Below are positions 62,788 through 64,000 of a DNA stretch of 64,000 bases, piece after piece (the first letter of the stretch is position 1; each line of letters opens with the position of its first letter). A program made the position numbers and the translations under genes. The notes beneath the pieces were generated by a model, which made no database searches, was not told the DNA's origin, and was given only the letters and a program-made list of their open reading frames with translations. This DNA comes from Azohydromonas aeria. Its GTDB lineage: Bacteria; Pseudomonadota; Gammaproteobacteria; Burkholderiales; Burkholderiaceae_C. The DNA lies in NCBI RefSeq assembly GCF_009760915.1, contig NZ_VIDQ01000014.1, forward strand, positions 48,625-112,624, read 5' to 3'.

Positions 62788-62830
62788 CGGGCCCGCCGCG
62801 GTGGTGCCCACAACTGCCGCGGCGGGCCCG
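62788..62830 (+). terminator. Strong intra-operon hairpin after kdgD
   Basis: Perfect 14-bp stem (62788-62801 with 62817-62830) around a 15-base loop, just after the kdgD stop and 36 bases before the receptor ATG. No U-tract follows, so it may act as attenuator, mRNA stabiliser or partial terminator. Confidence 0.5.
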
Positions 62831-62866
62831 ACGAGAAGACCTGATCAGACCCAAGGAGACACTTCC

Positions 62867-63841
62867 ATGCATCGTCGCATCCTCTTGAGTGCAGTCGCCA
62901 CCGTGGCGGCGCTGTCCGTGGCCGGGCCCGTCCTGGCGCAAGCCTGGCCGGCCAAGCCGGTGACGATGGTGGTGCCGTTCCCGCCCGGGGGCTCCACCGA
63001 CATGATCGCCCGCACCCTGGCCTCCGGGCTGCAGGCCAAGCTGGGCCAGACCTTCGTCGTGGACAACAAGGCCGGCGCCACCGGCACCATCGGCGCCGCG
63101 CAAGTGAAACGCGCGCCGGCCGACGGCTACACGCTGCTGGTGGCCTCGCTGGGCCCGTACGTGATCGCGCCGCACCTGATCAAGAACATCCCCTACGACG
63201 CCACCAAGGACTTCGACTACATCACCGTGGCGGTGCAGGCGCCCAACGTCCTGGTGGTGCCGGCGGCCTCGCCCTACAAGACCGTGGCCGACGTCATCGC
63301 GGCGCAGAAGAAGTCGCCCGGCAAGCTGACCTTTGCCTCCTCGGGCAACGGCTCCTCGGACCACCTCACGGCCGAGCTGTTCTGGGCCCAGACCGGCACC
63401 GAGGCCGTGCACGTGCCCTACAAGGGCGGCGCCCCGGCCATCACCGACCTGCTCGGCGCGGTGGTGGACGCCTCGTTCCAGAACATCAACGCCGTGCAGC
63501 AGCACATCGCCGCGGGCAAGCTGCGCGCGCTGGCGGTCACGGGCAGCAAGCGCGCCGCGCTGCTGCCGCAGGTGCCCACGCTGGACGAGTCCGGCGTCAA
63601 GGGCGTGGACGTGTACTCCTGGCAGGCCGTGGCCGCGCCCAAGGGGCTGCCCGCCGACGTCAAGGCCAAGCTCGCCACGAACATCGCCGCGGTGCTCAAT
63701 GAGCCGGCGGTGAAGTCCAAGCTGGTCGAGCAGGGCTTCGAGATCGTCGCCAACTCGCCCGAGCAGTTCGCCAGGTTCCAGGCCACCGAGTTCGCGCGCT
63801 GGAAGGGCGTGATCGAGAGCCGGAAGATCACCGCGGACTGA
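62867..63841 (+). CDS. Bug-family substrate-binding protein of the glucarate operon
   Basis: 324 residues from ATG 62867 (AAGGAG upstream), signal peptide ending near GPVLAQAW. Motifs: WPAKPVTMVVPFPPGGSTDM, VDNKAGATGTIGAAQVKRAP, HVPYKGGAPAITDLLGAVVD. Position between kdgD and a probable gudD suggests it captures glucarate or galactarate. Confidence 0.92.
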   Translation: MHRRILLSAVATVAALSVAGPVLAQAWPAKPVTMVVPFPPGGSTDMIARTLASGLQAKLGQTFVVDNKAGATGTIGAAQVKRAPADGYTLLVASLGPYVIAPHLIKNIPYDATKDFDYITVAVQAPNVLVVPAASPYKTVADVIAAQKKSPGKLTFASSGNGSSDHLTAELFWAQTGTEAVHVPYKGGAPAITDLLGAVVDASFQNINAVQQHIAAGKLRALAVTGSKRAALLPQVPTLDESGVKGVDVYSWQAVAAPKGLPADVKAKLATNIAAVLNEPAVKSKLVEQGFEIVANSPEQFARFQATEFARWKGVIESRKITAD

Positions 63842-63949
63842 GCCCCGCCGTTGCCCGCGGCCCTTGCCGGCCCCTGCGGCCTTCCCCCGGCCGGCTTCAG
63901 CCCTCGCCCGCGCACGGCGGGGAGGGCGCTCCAACCCCATTTCCCCGCC

Positions 63950-64000
63950 ATGCCCAGCACCACCCCCACCGTCGTCTCCCTGCGCGCCATTCCCGTTGCC
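63950..64000 (+). CDS. gudD: Probable glucarate dehydratase, first 17 codons
   Basis: Cut by the window end. MPSTTPTVVSLRAIPVA resembles the beginning of enolase-superfamily glucarate dehydratases (VxxLRxIPVAG). The operon context (kdgD, GntR regulator) supports it. GudD converts D-glucarate to the KdgD substrate. Too short for certainty. Confidence 0.5.
   Translation, partial: MPSTTPTVVSLRAIPVA

Overview
The window is GC-rich, densely coded DNA from a betaproteobacterium, most likely a Burkholderiales member such as Comamonadaceae. Supporting evidence: five Bug-type (TctC) periplasmic receptors, an FlhD-type flagellar regulator, LysR-controlled aromatic catabolism and a GC-rich porin. A ParA-ParB-iteron-Rep_3 module at 42.8-47.5 kb shows that at least the middle is, or was, a plasmid or chromid backbone. 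No rRNA, tRNA or CRISPR array was seen.

Layout. 0-3.4 kb: end of etfA, ETF-ubiquinone oxidoreductase and a beta-ketoadipyl-CoA-type thiolase. 3.4-6 kb: MATE remnant and a hybrid sensor kinase. 6-9.2 kb: a gene graveyard (frameshifted EAL gene, flhD without flhC, porin 3' fragment, peroxiredoxin-like remnant, 5'-truncated ribA, SnoaL-like remnant). 9.2-12.7 kb: alpha/beta hydrolase and a GAF-GAF-GGDEF-EAL protein. 12.8-36 kb: a large aromatic meta-cleavage locus. 36-42.8 kb: decayed genes (ycaC, FRG-domain remnant, DUF4188), a second GAF-GAF-GGDEF-EAL protein and an IS with a frameshifted transposase. 42.8-51.4 kb: parB, parA, iterons, rep, an IS3-family element and small plasmid genes including a histone H1-like protein. 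51.4-60.2 kb: two LysR/Bug-receptor operons with 2-hydroxyacid and aldolase-like enzymes. 60.2-64 kb: thioesterase, then a GntR regulator with a D-glucarate operon (kdgD, Bug receptor, start of a probable gudD).

How the catabolic genes fit together. Three extradiol (VOC) dioxygenases, a 2-hydroxymuconate-semialdehyde dehydrogenase, 4-oxalocrotonate tautomerase, 4-oxalocrotonate decarboxylase and 2-oxopent-4-enoate hydratase form a near-complete meta-cleavage route. A C-C bond hydrolase, a fumarylacetoacetase-family protein, a MaoC hydratase, a ferredoxin-NAD reductase, a fused indolepyruvate:ferredoxin oxidoreductase-like enzyme, a porin, a TRAP transporter, a TauE-type permease and two LysR regulators accompany it. 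No ring-hydroxylating oxygenase and no DmpF/DmpG are present here, so the substrate and last steps are unresolved.

The main new observation is regulatory. Seven promoters across this 20-kb locus carry the same imperfect palindrome (TGAAT-N7-ATTCA type), each placed so that exactly 31 bases separate it from a possible -10 hexamer. This defines a local LysR regulon joining the enzymes, porin, TRAP transporter and permease. Two other regulatory pairs were found: an ATCCAA-N8-TTGGAT-type operator before two separate Bug-receptor operons, and a 13-bp element shared by the gntR and kdgD promoters.
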